Assembly: GCA_030041005.1 (NCBI GenBank)
Contig: JASHOR010000076.1
Coordinates: forward strand, 56,968 to 120,967
Direction of reading: 5' to 3'
DNA: 64,000 nucleotides
DNA from: Xanthobacteraceae bacterium
GTDB lineage: Bacteria; Pseudomonadota; Alphaproteobacteria; Rhizobiales; Xanthobacteraceae
Numbering within the stretch: position 1 is the stretch's first letter; the number at the start of each line of letters is the position of its first letter. The notes below the pieces were generated by a model. The model searched no databases. It was given only the letters and a program-made list of their open reading frames with translations, and was not told where the DNA came from. Both the position numbers and the translations under genes were made by a program. This document shows, in pieces, positions 24,545 through 32,540 of this stretch.

Positions 24545-25528
24545 ATGCAGGGCAAGATTGCACTCGAGGAGCACTTTGCGATCGCGGAAACCGCCGGCGA
24601 TTCCATGGGCTATTTTCCTGAGCCGGTGCGCACCGAAGTCCGCGCCCGTAATGCCGACATTCACGGCCGGCGGCTTGCACTGATGGACGAGTACGGCATC
24701 GAGATGATGCTGCTGTCGCTCAATGCGCCGGCGGTGCAGGCGATCGTCGATAAGGCTCGTGCCCAAGAAGTGGCGCGCATCGCCAACGACTGGCTGGCCG
24801 AACAGGTGGCAAAACGGCCGGACCGCTTCCAGGGCTTGGCCGCGCTCGCCATGCAGGACGCCGAAGGCGCGGCGCGCGAACTCGAGCGCTGTGTGACGCA
24901 ACTCGGTTTCCGCGGCGCATTGGTGAACGGCTTCTCGCAATCCGCCGACGCCGACGCCGTTCTTTATTACGACGCTCCGCAATACCGGCCGTTCTGGGCC
25001 ACGGTCGAGCGGCTCGATGTGCCGTTCTATCTGCACCCGCGCAATCCGCTGCCGCGCGACGCGCACATTTACGACGGGCACCCCTGGCTGCTCGGTCCGA
25101 TCTGGGCCTTCGGTCAGGAGACGGCGGTGCACGCGCTGCGGCTCATGGCGTCGGGCCTGTTCGACGCGCATCCGCGGCTGCAGATCATCCTCGGCCATCT
25201 CGGCGAGAACCTGCCCTATGCGATGTGGCGCATCGATAACGCCAATGCGTGGATTCCAAACCGCAACAAATGGCCGGCGAAGAAACGCATCGGCGAGTAT
25301 TTCTCCGCCAATTTTTATCTCACCACGTCGGGCAATTTCCGCACCCAGGCGTTGATCAACGCCATGCTCGAAATCGGCACCGACCGCATCATGTTTTCGG
25401 TCGACTGGCCGTTCGAGAACATCGACCACGGCGCCAACTGGTTCGACGCCTGCCCGATCGGCGAGAACGATCGCATCAAGATCGGGCGCACCAACGCGCG
25501 GCGGCTGTTCAAGCTCGGAAGCGATTGA
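24545..25528 (+). CDS. Amidohydrolase-family decarboxylase (gamma-resorcylate decarboxylase-like)
   Basis: A 327-residue metal-dependent TIM-barrel enzyme of the ACMSD/amidohydrolase-2 family. The segments MQGKIALEEHFAI, LSLNAPAVQAI, GALVNGFSQ, LDVPFYLHPRNPLP, YDGHPWLLGP, QETAVHALRLMASGLFD and DWPFENIDH closely follow known gamma-resorcylate (2,6-dihydroxybenzoate) decarboxylases. The metal and catalytic residues Glu8, His10, the His in YLHPRNP and the Asp in SVDWPFE are all present. The reaction is reversible non-oxidative decarboxylation to resorcinol. No resorcinol hydroxylase or ring-cleavage gene adjoins it, so it may act on another hydroxybenzoate. Confidence 0.88.
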   Translation: MQGKIALEEHFAIAETAGDSMGYFPEPVRTEVRARNADIHGRRLALMDEYGIEMMLLSLNAPAVQAIVDKARAQEVARIANDWLAEQVAKRPDRFQGLAALAMQDAEGAARELERCVTQLGFRGALVNGFSQSADADAVLYYDAPQYRPFWATVERLDVPFYLHPRNPLPRDAHIYDGHPWLLGPIWAFGQETAVHALRLMASGLFDAHPRLQIILGHLGENLPYAMWRIDNANAWIPNRNKWPAKKRIGEYFSANFYLTTSGNFRTQALINAMLEIGTDRIMFSVDWPFENIDHGANWFDACPIGENDRIKIGRTNARRLFKLGSD

Positions 25529-25662
25529 GCCGCATCGGCCGCGAATGCCAACGCGGCGGGAGCGATCGCTGTCGGGCCGCGACGGCCGGCTTTTGCCATG
25601 ATTCAGCCAAAGCCGGGGCGATAGTGTCCGTCCGCCGCCTGTGTGGCGTGAAGGGGGATCAC

Positions 25663-27669
25663 GTGCTTCGAGCCCGCCGGAATGCTGGCGCCGCGACCGC
25701 GATGCTGGTCGCCGGAGCGGTCTTCGGGGCCCTGCTTTCGGTCATGCCGGCGCAGGCCGAAGGCGCTGCCGGCGCATGCGAAAATGCCGCCGACATCGCT
25801 GTCCTGCCTGCGCCGCTTGCGCCGTGGAGGGGTGCGCCGCTGCGCGTGCTGGTGGCGGCAGAGAAGCCGGTCCAGGCCATGCTCTCGCTGGTCGCGCCCG
25901 ATGGCAGCGTCGCGGCCAAATCGGAGCACCGCAATGGCGGCGGTCCGCCCTATTATTGGTATGCCGATGTGGCGGTGCCGGTCGCAGGAAAGTGGCATGC
26001 CACACTCGTGCTTGCCGACGCGCCGGCCGGCTGCGGGACGATCACGCGCGAAATCACTGTGAGCGCGCGCAAGCCGGCGGGGCCGCATGCGACCGCGGCG
26101 AGCCTCTGGCCCATCCGCAACTCGTGGAATCGCCAGACCGAAAATCTGTATTCGGCGTGGATCGCCAAGCTGTTCGACGGCCCGCTCGATCAGGAACTGT
26201 CGTGGAAGACGTGGGATCAAGTGCTGCACGACCAGTCGCGCAATCTTCTCTTCGACTATCTGGGCCTCAATGAGGACAAGATCATCAGGGGGCTGCGCCC
26301 CGACTGCGCCGACTTCGTTTATTTCTTGCGCGCCTATTTCGCGTTCAAGATGGGGCTGCCGTTCGGCTATTCGAATTGCTCGCGCGGCATCGATGGTGCG
26401 CCGCCGAAGTGCTATCAGTGGTTCGATATCGAGCATCCGGAGGTGACGCGTCCGCCGCCGCCGCCCGAGCAGGTCGCCATGTCCGTCGCGCCAAGCCCGG
26501 CGCCGCCGCCCACGCCCTCGCTGTTCCGGCAGATGTTCGCTCCGCCTGCGCCGCCGCCGGCTCCGCCCGCTCCGGCAATACCTCCCGCGCCGAAGCGCCT
26601 GGGGCTGGCGGCGGCGTTCCGCCATTACCTGCCTCCGGTTGCCGATGTCGTGCAAACCGGGGCCGTGCGTGTCTCGGCGACCGACGACCGAACCGATTTC
26701 TATACGATCCCGCTGACGCGAGCGACGCTGCGGCCAGGAACGGTATATGCCGATCCGTATGGGCACGTCCTGATGCTCGTGAAGTTGGTGCCGGAAGCGA
26801 ACGGCGCGCCGGGCGTCTTCCTCGCCGTCGACGCGGAGCCTGATGGGACGGTGACGCGCAAGCGTTTCTGGCGCGGCAATTTCCTGTTCGTCCACGATCC
26901 CGCGCTTGGCACCCCCGGTTTCAAGCGCTTCCGGCCGATCGTGCGCGGCAAAAACGGCGCGTTGCGGCGCTTGACCAATGCCGAGATCGCCAAGGATCCT
27001 CAGTACGGCGATTTTTCGCTCGAGGAGGCCGGGCTCACTGAACAGCAGTTCTACGATCAGATGGACGATGTGATGTCGCCCGAGCCGGTCGATCCTTTGC
27101 AGGCCATGGAGAACGCGATCGCCAACCTCGACGAGCAAGTCGAGACGCGCGTCACGGCGGTCGAGAACGGCAGACAATATGAGGACAAGACGCGCGGCGA
27201 CGTGGAAATGCCGTCCGGGCCGTCGATCTTCGAGACCACCGGCGCGTGGGAGGATTATTCCACGCCGGCGCGCGATTTCCGCCTGCTGATCGCCATCGAC
27301 GTGGTGCGCGGCTATCCCGACCATGTCGCGCGGCGCGCCGACCGCTATGCGATGCCGCCGGGCAAGAGCGTTGCCGAGGTGAAGGCGAAGCTGCAAAGCG
27401 CGCTCGCAACCGAGCTGGCGGCACACAAGTTTACCTATACGCGCAGCGACGGCTCCTCGTGGACGCTTTCGCTCAAGGACGTGGTCGACCGCGAAGCGGC
27501 GCTGGAAATGGCCTACAATCCCAATGATTGTGTCGAGTTGCGCTGGGGGGCCCTGCCGGGCAGCGAGGAGGCATCGACCTGCAAGCGGCATGCTCCGGCG
27601 GCGCAGCGCGCGAAAATGACCGAATACCGCGCTTGGTTCCACGACCGCCACTGGCCGACCCACGCTTAG
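25663..27669 (+). CDS. Large exported protein of unknown function with a possible Cys-His hydrolase domain
   Basis: A 668-residue protein. The start is the GTG at 25663 because AAGGGGG lies just before it and a signal sequence follows (AGAATAMLVAGAVFGALLSV, cleavage near AQAEG). A beta-rich segment covers about residues 50-140. Next comes RPDCADFVYFLRAYFAFKMG near residue 220, resembling the Cys-containing helix of papain/NlpC-like hydrolases. A Pro-rich stretch of roughly 55 residues then leads to a later YADPYGHVLMLVKLV segment that could supply the His. The C-terminal third is acidic and helical. No named domain is certain. It stands between the decarboxylase and the histidine kinase genes on the same strand, with gaps on both sides. 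Confidence 0.7.
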   Translation: MLRARRNAGAATAMLVAGAVFGALLSVMPAQAEGAAGACENAADIAVLPAPLAPWRGAPLRVLVAAEKPVQAMLSLVAPDGSVAAKSEHRNGGGPPYYWYADVAVPVAGKWHATLVLADAPAGCGTITREITVSARKPAGPHATAASLWPIRNSWNRQTENLYSAWIAKLFDGPLDQELSWKTWDQVLHDQSRNLLFDYLGLNEDKIIRGLRPDCADFVYFLRAYFAFKMGLPFGYSNCSRGIDGAPPKCYQWFDIEHPEVTRPPPPPEQVAMSVAPSPAPPPTPSLFRQMFAPPAPPPAPPAPAIPPAPKRLGLAAAFRHYLPPVADVVQTGAVRVSATDDRTDFYTIPLTRATLRPGTVYADPYGHVLMLVKLVPEANGAPGVFLAVDAEPDGTVTRKRFWRGNFLFVHDPALGTPGFKRFRPIVRGKNGALRRLTNAEIAKDPQYGDFSLEEAGLTEQQFYDQMDDVMSPEPVDPLQAMENAIANLDEQVETRVTAVENGRQYEDKTRGDVEMPSGPSIFETTGAWEDYSTPARDFRLLIAIDVVRGYPDHVARRADRYAMPPGKSVAEVKAKLQSALATELAAHKFTYTRSDGSSWTLSLKDVVDREAALEMAYNPNDCVELRWGALPGSEEASTCKRHAPAAQRAKMTEYRAWFHDRHWPTHA

Positions 27670-27829
27670 CGGTCGGGCATTCTCCCGCAACAACCGAATT
27701 GTCCACGGCGCCGATCAGGAGCGAGCGGCGGCCGGCGTTGCCCGCCGACGCAGCCTGCCGACGCTGTCCCTGGGCCGATAGCCGGTTGGCACATACACCC
27801 CGCGTTTCGGCCATGCTAATATTTAGTTG

Positions 27830-29344
27830 ATGGGGCAATTTTCCGCCCGTTGGCAGGCTTCGATGAAGCGACGCTCCAACTCGGACGGTAAATCGGTCAA
27901 GGCGGGTCGACGCGGAACAGCGGCAAGAAAACGCCGCCCTCTGCCGACGGCGGCGCGCAAACGCCGCCACCTGCGGACGGCGGTGCGCCGCCGTACCGCA
28001 TCTGTTGGCCGCCGAGAAAGACGCGATCAGCGGCTCGCCCGCGAGCTTGATGACATCACCGAGCAGCAGCGCGCGACCTCGGCGGTGCTCCGGCTTATCG
28101 GCGGTTCGTCCGGCGATCTCCAGCCGGTATTTGCCAGCATATTGGCGAGTGCCGTTCGGCTCTGCGATGCCCATACCGGCGTGATCAATCGCTGGGATGG
28201 CGAGGCGCTGCAGCTCATCGCCACCCATAACATGCCGCCCGCCTATGTGGAGCTGCGCAAGCGGTCCCCGTATCGCCCGGATCAGCATTCGGCCAGCGGC
28301 CGGATGCTGGCGACCCGGGCGCCTATACACATCGCCGATTTGGCGGCCGACAAGACCTATCTTGGAGGCAACCCGCCGACGGTGGCCGCTGTCGAACTCG
28401 CCGGCGTGCGCACAGCGCTGGCGGTGCCGATGTGGACGGAAGGAAAACTCGTCGGTTCATTCACGGTGGGCCGCCTGGAAGTGCGGCCCTTTACCGATAA
28501 GCAGATGGAGATCGTTCAGGATTTCGCCGCTCAAGCCGTCATCGCCGTCGAAAACACCCGGTTGTTGACCGAGCTGCGCCAGCGCACCGACGAACTCAGA
28601 CGGTCGGTCGGGGCGTTGCAGCGTGAGCGAAGCAACAGGCTCATGAACCTCGAAGCGATGGCGGCTGCGATATCGCATGAGGTCAGACAACCGCTCGCAA
28701 GCATCGCGGCCAATTGCAGCGCAGCGCTGCGATTTCTGGCGCATGATCCGCCCAATATCGAGGAGGTGCGGGCTGGCCTCAATCGCACGGTCAACGACAG
28801 TCATCGGGCCAGTCAGGTCTTCGATAATATTCGAGCGCTGTTCGGAAAGGCCGATCAAGGCCGGCAGGCGGTCGATCTGAACGGGTTGGCTCGCGGTGTG
28901 CTCGACGGCCTGCGTGGAGAGATCGAGGATCGCGGAATTATTGTTGAACTTGCGTCCGCGCCGGATTTGCCCCCGATCATCGGCCATCGCGGTCAATTGC
29001 AGGAGGTCCTCATCAATCTGGTCCGCAACGCGATCGAAGCGATGGATCTTATGACCGACGGCCGGCGGACGCTGAAAGTCAGGACCGAGCGGAGCGCAGC
29101 GGACAAAGTGAGCGTGACGATAGAGGACTCCGGTCCCGGGATCGATCCGAGCCAGATCAAGGGGATATTCGAGCCATTCGTCACCACCAAGGCACGCGGG
29201 ATGGGATTGGGACTGGCGCTTTGTCGGATGATCGTTGAGCGGCATGCCGGCCAGCTTTCGGCCTCGCCGGCCCAGCCGCGGGGCTCCATTTTCCGGGTCG
29301 TCCTGCCTGCCGGACGTAACGCTGCGACGGATGCGACCGGATGA
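27830..29344 (+). CDS. GAF-domain sensor histidine kinase
   Basis: A soluble sensor kinase of 504 residues. An unusual Arg/Lys-rich N-terminus (residues 12-70, with repeated ARKRR and AVRRR blocks) precedes a GAF domain at about 90-245. A short coiled linker and the HisKA/HATPase core follow: H-box ISHEVRQPLASI (His near 282), N-box QEVLINLVRNAIEAMD, G1 EDSGPGID and G2 GMGLGLALC. The basic N-terminus might bind nucleic acid or simply be an artefact of an early start; the ATG at 27863 is an alternative. The stop overlaps the ATG of the next response regulator by four bases, marking it as the partner. No membrane segment is seen, so it senses a cytoplasmic ligand or redox state. Confidence 0.88.
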   Translation: MGQFSARWQASMKRRSNSDGKSVKAGRRGTAARKRRPLPTAARKRRHLRTAVRRRTASVGRRERRDQRLARELDDITEQQRATSAVLRLIGGSSGDLQPVFASILASAVRLCDAHTGVINRWDGEALQLIATHNMPPAYVELRKRSPYRPDQHSASGRMLATRAPIHIADLAADKTYLGGNPPTVAAVELAGVRTALAVPMWTEGKLVGSFTVGRLEVRPFTDKQMEIVQDFAAQAVIAVENTRLLTELRQRTDELRRSVGALQRERSNRLMNLEAMAAAISHEVRQPLASIAANCSAALRFLAHDPPNIEEVRAGLNRTVNDSHRASQVFDNIRALFGKADQGRQAVDLNGLARGVLDGLRGEIEDRGIIVELASAPDLPPIIGHRGQLQEVLINLVRNAIEAMDLMTDGRRTLKVRTERSAADKVSVTIEDSGPGIDPSQIKGIFEPFVTTKARGMGLGLALCRMIVERHAGQLSASPAQPRGSIFRVVLPAGRNAATDATG

Positions 29345-29976
29345 ACGGCCAACCCGAACCGCAGCCGATCGTATTCGTGATCGACGACGACTCCGCCTTG
29401 CGCGAGGCGCTGTCGAGCCTGTTCCGGTCGGTCGGGTTGCAGGCGAAGGCGTTCGCGTCGACTTCCGAGTTTCTGCAAATGAACCTGCCGGAGGCGCCGA
29501 CTTGCCTGGTGCTCGACGTCCGATTGCCCGGCTTGAGCGGACTCGATTTTCAGTCCGAACTGGCCAAGGCCAATATCGACATACCGATCGTTTTCATGAC
29601 CGGCCACGGCGACATCCCGATGACCGTGCGGGCGATGAAGGCGGGCGCCGTCGAGTTTCTGCCGAAGCCGTTTCGCGACCAGGACATGCTGGATGCGGTA
29701 CAGGCGGGCCTCGATCGCGATCGCAGCCGCCGCAAGAACGCCAGCGATGCCGCCAAGCTCAAAGCCACTTACGACACCCTCACCGCGCGCGAACAGGAAG
29801 TCATGCGGCTGGTGACGGCCGGCCTGATGAACAAGCAGATCGCCGGCAAGCTCGGCGTGAGCGAAATCACGGTGAAGGTTCACCGCGGCAACGCGATGCG
29901 AAAGATGGGGGCAAAATCGCTCGCCGAACTGGTACGCATGGCCGATGCGCTCGGCGTCCGCCGCACAATGTCCTGA
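29341..29976 (+). CDS. FixJ-like LuxR-family response regulator
   Basis: A 211-residue two-domain regulator: receiver domain 9-125 with the acidic pair IDDD, phosphoacceptor Asp near 59 (LVLDVRLPG), the Thr in FMTGHGD and Lys in LPKPF. A LuxR-type helix-turn-helix follows at about 145-205 (LTAREQEVMRLVTAGLMNKQ, then GVSEITVKVHRGNAMRKM). It overlaps the kinase gene (ATGA), so the pair is translationally coupled. FixJ/NwsB/TodT-type regulators bind short palindromes; two matching palindromes flank the next gene and are the likely targets. Confidence 0.92.
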   Translation: MNGQPEPQPIVFVIDDDSALREALSSLFRSVGLQAKAFASTSEFLQMNLPEAPTCLVLDVRLPGLSGLDFQSELAKANIDIPIVFMTGHGDIPMTVRAMKAGAVEFLPKPFRDQDMLDAVQAGLDRDRSRRKNASDAAKLKATYDTLTAREQEVMRLVTAGLMNKQIAGKLGVSEITVKVHRGNAMRKMGAKSLAELVRMADALGVRRTMS

Positions 29977-29987
29977 CCTAGACAAGC

Positions 29988-30001
29988 TATACACATGTAT
30001 A
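29988..30001. promoter_or_regulatory. Palindromic operator candidate upstream of the receiver gene
   Basis: TATACA-CA-TGTATA, a perfect 6-bp inverted repeat with a CA spacer, starts 12 bases after the regulator stop and about 100 bases before the single-receiver gene. The same architecture (YTATACRCAYGTATAR) recurs at 30569-30584. It is probably a binding site for the LuxR-type regulator just upstream. Confidence 0.65.
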
Positions 30002-30097
30002 ATTCCGTACCCCCAATCGATACAGAAATCTTGCCCATGTACAGTGGCAGGCAATGCCCCTGTGCGTTACAGGCCGATGCCATAAGGATTTTTTGAA

Positions 30098-30469
30098 TTG
30101 GCGAAATCCCGCGTGATATCCATCATCGACGACGACCCCTCGGTACGCGAAGCGACGCAAAGCCTCGTTCGTTCTTTGGGATATGCTACCCGGGTATTTG
30201 CTTCTGCGGAGGAATACCTTGAATCCGACCAGATCCGGAATTCGTCCTGTGTGATCACGGATCTGCACATGCCCGGCATGAGCGGGACCGATCTGCGGGA
30301 CCGCCTGCTTGCCGACGGCTATCGGATCCCGATCATCTTCATGACCGCATATTACGAGGACGGAATCCGTGCGCGGGTCATGAATGCCGGCGCGATCGGC
30401 TTCTTGCGCAAGCCGTTTGCCGACGCCAGCCTGATCGAGTGCCTGGATAAGGCTCTCGCCGCCGCGTGA
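30098..30469 (+). CDS. Single-domain response regulator (receiver only)
   Basis: A 123-residue stand-alone receiver domain. The start is a TTG at 30098 with AAGGA about ten bases before; no ATG gives a complete domain. The acidic pair is in IIDDDPSVRE, the phosphoacceptor Asp in VITDLHMPG near 55, the Thr in FMTAYYED and the Lys in LRKPF. It is closest to FixJ-type receivers without the DNA-binding part, like the FixJ-like protein immediately upstream. It may act as a phosphate sink or a competing output for the same kinase. It sits between two matching palindromes. Confidence 0.88.
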   Translation: MAKSRVISIIDDDPSVREATQSLVRSLGYATRVFASAEEYLESDQIRNSSCVITDLHMPGMSGTDLRDRLLADGYRIPIIFMTAYYEDGIRARVMNAGAIGFLRKPFADASLIECLDKALAAA

Positions 30470-30568
30470 TCGGTGGCCGAGACCGAGCAGCACCCTGCAT
30501 TTTCAAGCGTAAGCGGGCGTATCGCCGATCCTGGTCCGCGATCCAATCATGGTATCGCGGACTATCCG

Positions 30569-30584
30569 CTATACGCACGTATAG
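30569..30584. promoter_or_regulatory. Second palindromic operator candidate
   Basis: CTATACG-CA-CGTATAG, perfect 7-bp arms with the same CA spacer as the palindrome at 29988. It lies 100 bases after the receiver gene and about 180 bases before the first of four small exported-protein genes, and would suit regulation of those genes. The rest of the 30470-30765 gap shows no gene. Confidence 0.65.
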
Positions 30585-30765
30585 GGCTTCTCCTCATTTG
30601 CGATAGCGAAGGCGTCCCAACGTAGAATGGTGCCGGTTCCCCGATGGATTTTAGGTTGCCGACCACAGGGTAGGTCGGGCTAGACGATTCCAAGAGCGCA
30701 GTTCTCTTTCAGCGCCGCGGTCCAGCCCGTTCGTTGGTCGAAAGATCAAACAGGGGATGGCAGCA

Positions 30766-31170
30766 ATGATCATTGGCGGAAATTGTAGCTGTGTTGGGCG
30801 CAGCGCATTGCGCGCGCTGGCGGCGGCGGCCCTTGCCGGCGCCATGTATGTCGGCTTCGGCGTCAGGACGGGCGAGGCGGTGCCGCGTTACGACGGGCTT
30901 TGGAGCGTCTCGATCGTGACCGAAAACGGCGATTGCGACCGCGGCTATCGCTACGCGATCCGCATCACCCACGGCACCCTCGGCAATGGCAGCGGCTCCG
31001 GTTTCACCATTGCCGGCAACGTCAGCCCGACCGGCCGCATCAAGGTGACGGTCAGCCGCGGTAGCGCCAGTGCGACCGGCACCGGCCGGCTGGCCGGCGA
31101 CATGGGCGGCGGAATCTGGAAAGGCGGCTCCTGCTCGGGCACGTGGACGGCGGAGCGCCACGACTCTTGA
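30766..31170 (+). CDS. Exported protein of unknown function
   Basis: A 134-residue protein from the ATG at 30766, chosen because AGGGG is correctly spaced there and too close to the ATG at 30757. A signal sequence (SALRALAAAALAGAMYVGFG) is followed by a beta-rich Gly/Ser/Thr domain with two Cys pairs. The domain starts YDGLWSVSIVTENGDCDRGY and contains ITHGTLGNGSGSGFTIAG and GTGRLAGDMGGGIWKGGSC. Similar small domains are frequent in Bradyrhizobiaceae secretomes, but no function is known to me. It lies downstream of the palindrome at 30569 and leads a run of small exported proteins. Confidence 0.65.
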   Translation: MIIGGNCSCVGRSALRALAAAALAGAMYVGFGVRTGEAVPRYDGLWSVSIVTENGDCDRGYRYAIRITHGTLGNGSGSGFTIAGNVSPTGRIKVTVSRGSASATGTGRLAGDMGGGIWKGGSCSGTWTAERHDS

Positions 31171-31326
31171 GAACTTGGCCGGTGGGCCGTCGGTCGGCCG
31201 CATCGGCAGCGTGGACCGGTCTCCTGCATCGCCGTGGTCCCAATGTCGGCAGCAACCGTTCCACCAACCAGCAGCGCCGCTTACGGCCACCGGCGCATCG
31301 AAGGACCGGCCGCGCGGAGACTTAAG

Positions 31327-31635
31327 ATGATCGGAAGGGCATCGGCGATCATGGCTGCCGCAGCCTCCGCTGCGTTGATTGTGGTGTTGATTCCGGGGTT
31401 CGCGCCGCAGGTGGCCGCGCACGCGTCCCAACCGGCTTTCACAGAACGAGCGCCCACTGCAGTGGCTCCGCGAGCCGCCGGTCACGAGCGCAAGATCGTA
31501 TGCAGGGAAAGCTGGCCCTATTACGAGCCCGCCTGCCTGCGCGACGACCGCCAGCCTGACGGACGAGCGCGCGTTGTCCGCGTCATCTCGATCGAACGAA
31601 CGTCGCTTGCCGGGTCAGGTGCATTAGCGCGCTGA
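31327..31635 (+). CDS. Small exported or anchored protein of unknown function
   Basis: A 102-residue protein from the ATG at 31327 (MIGRASAIMAAAASAALIVV). The hydrophobic N-terminus is a signal peptide or anchor, and the mature part ends with CRESWPYYEPACLRDDRQPD and ARVVRVISIER. This C-x(n)-WPYY-xx-ACL pattern is recurrent in small proteins of Bradyrhizobium-type genomes. Two Cys could form a disulphide in the periplasm. Thirteen bases separate it from the next small gene, so they are probably one operon. Confidence 0.65.
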   Translation: MIGRASAIMAAAASAALIVVLIPGFAPQVAAHASQPAFTERAPTAVAPRAAGHERKIVCRESWPYYEPACLRDDRQPDGRARVVRVISIERTSLAGSGALAR

Positions 31636-31648
31636 CCGTCGCACCGGG

Positions 31649-31981
31649 ATGGAGAAAGCCATGCTGCAATCATTCCGTTTCGACCTGAAAGAGTTCGGCG
31701 CCGCCGTGCTGCTCATTCTCGCAGTCGCCTGCTGCATCGTTACGTTCATCGATCGGAGCGCGGCAGACGGCGCGACCGCTGCGAATGCAGCGACGGTCGT
31801 GGTCAACCGGACCAACAAAGGCGATCGCCTGCCGATAGCCTCGCCGCCGCAACAGCATTCGCGCAGCTTTTCGCCGACCGGATCGGCGCGCATGAAGCGT
31901 ATGCCGCTTGGCTGCGAGTCGGCCTTCAGCCCGGTCGCCGATCCCGCGCAAGCTCATATTTTCCTGCGGTGCCTGTCGTGA
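31649..31981 (+). CDS. Small membrane-anchored protein of unknown function
   Basis: A 110-residue protein with one N-terminal transmembrane helix at about 17-34 (FGAAVLLILAVACCIVTFID) and an exported tail. The tail carries KGDRLP and RMPLGCESAFSPVADP, ending in RCLS; the KGDRLP plus PxGCExAFSP pattern recurs in uncharacterised rhizobial proteins. It lies 13 bases after the preceding small gene and 58 bases before the next. The two late Cys may pair. No catalytic motif is seen. Confidence 0.65.
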   Translation: MEKAMLQSFRFDLKEFGAAVLLILAVACCIVTFIDRSAADGATAANAATVVVNRTNKGDRLPIASPPQQHSRSFSPTGSARMKRMPLGCESAFSPVADPAQAHIFLRCLS

Positions 31982-32039
31982 GCGCAGAGATGGAACCGGA
32001 CCGCGGCGAGATGCCGGCATCTGAGAGACGGAGAAGCTA

Positions 32040-32300
32040 ATGAAGATACAGGTTGCATTCGCGCTGGCATTGTTTGGTCTGGCGCTCTCACCGGCGGCCG
32101 CGCGAGCGGACGCCCAGCAGGATCGGCAAGCGTGCATGAACGACGCCATGACGGTTTGCAGTCAATTCATCCCGGACCGAGAGCGGGTCGCGACCTGCCT
32201 GATCTCGAACCGCAGCCGCATCTCGGTCGCCTGCCGAGCGGCGCTGACCCATTTCAATCCGCGGCGGCACGTCATCCGCAAGACGGCATCCGCACGCTGA
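32040..32300 (+). CDS. Small exported cysteine-rich protein
   Basis: An 86-residue protein: signal peptide MKIQVAFALALFGLALSPAA (cleavage near ARAD), then a compact helical unit with four Cys in the order CMNDAMTVC, ATC and VAC, and a basic tail. The spacing C-x7-C-x14-C-x10-C resembles a single Cys-rich GLG1-like repeat, as found in uncharacterised rhizobial periplasmic proteins. It is the last of the small exported genes and is followed by a strong terminator. Confidence 0.7.
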   Translation: MKIQVAFALALFGLALSPAAARADAQQDRQACMNDAMTVCSQFIPDRERVATCLISNRSRISVACRAALTHFNPRRHVIRKTASAR

Positions 32301-32394
32301 GACACGAATAGGCCCACTGGGCGGAACCCCCATCCCCCCGACACCCCATCCGCCCAGTCGAAGAAGCCAAAAAGTGAGATTACGACTTCGAGAC

Positions 32395-32426
32395 CCCCGG
32401 CGGGATCACTCGCCGGGGCTTCTTTT
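32395..32426 (+). terminator. Rho-independent terminator after the small exported genes
   Basis: CCCCGGCG (32395-32402) pairs perfectly with CGCCGGGG (32411-32418) across an 8-base loop and is followed by CTTCTTTT. It closes the plus-strand run of small exported-protein genes before the convergent smc gene. Confidence 0.85.
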
Positions 32427-32540
32427 GACGAGGCCGGTTAATTCCACTGCGTCGACAGTTTGAAGCTGCACGCCGGATGCCGCCGGAAAATCGGCGCTGA
32501 TGAAGCAAGGTGTGCCGCGTTCTCTGGTGCGGCAGGGCTA

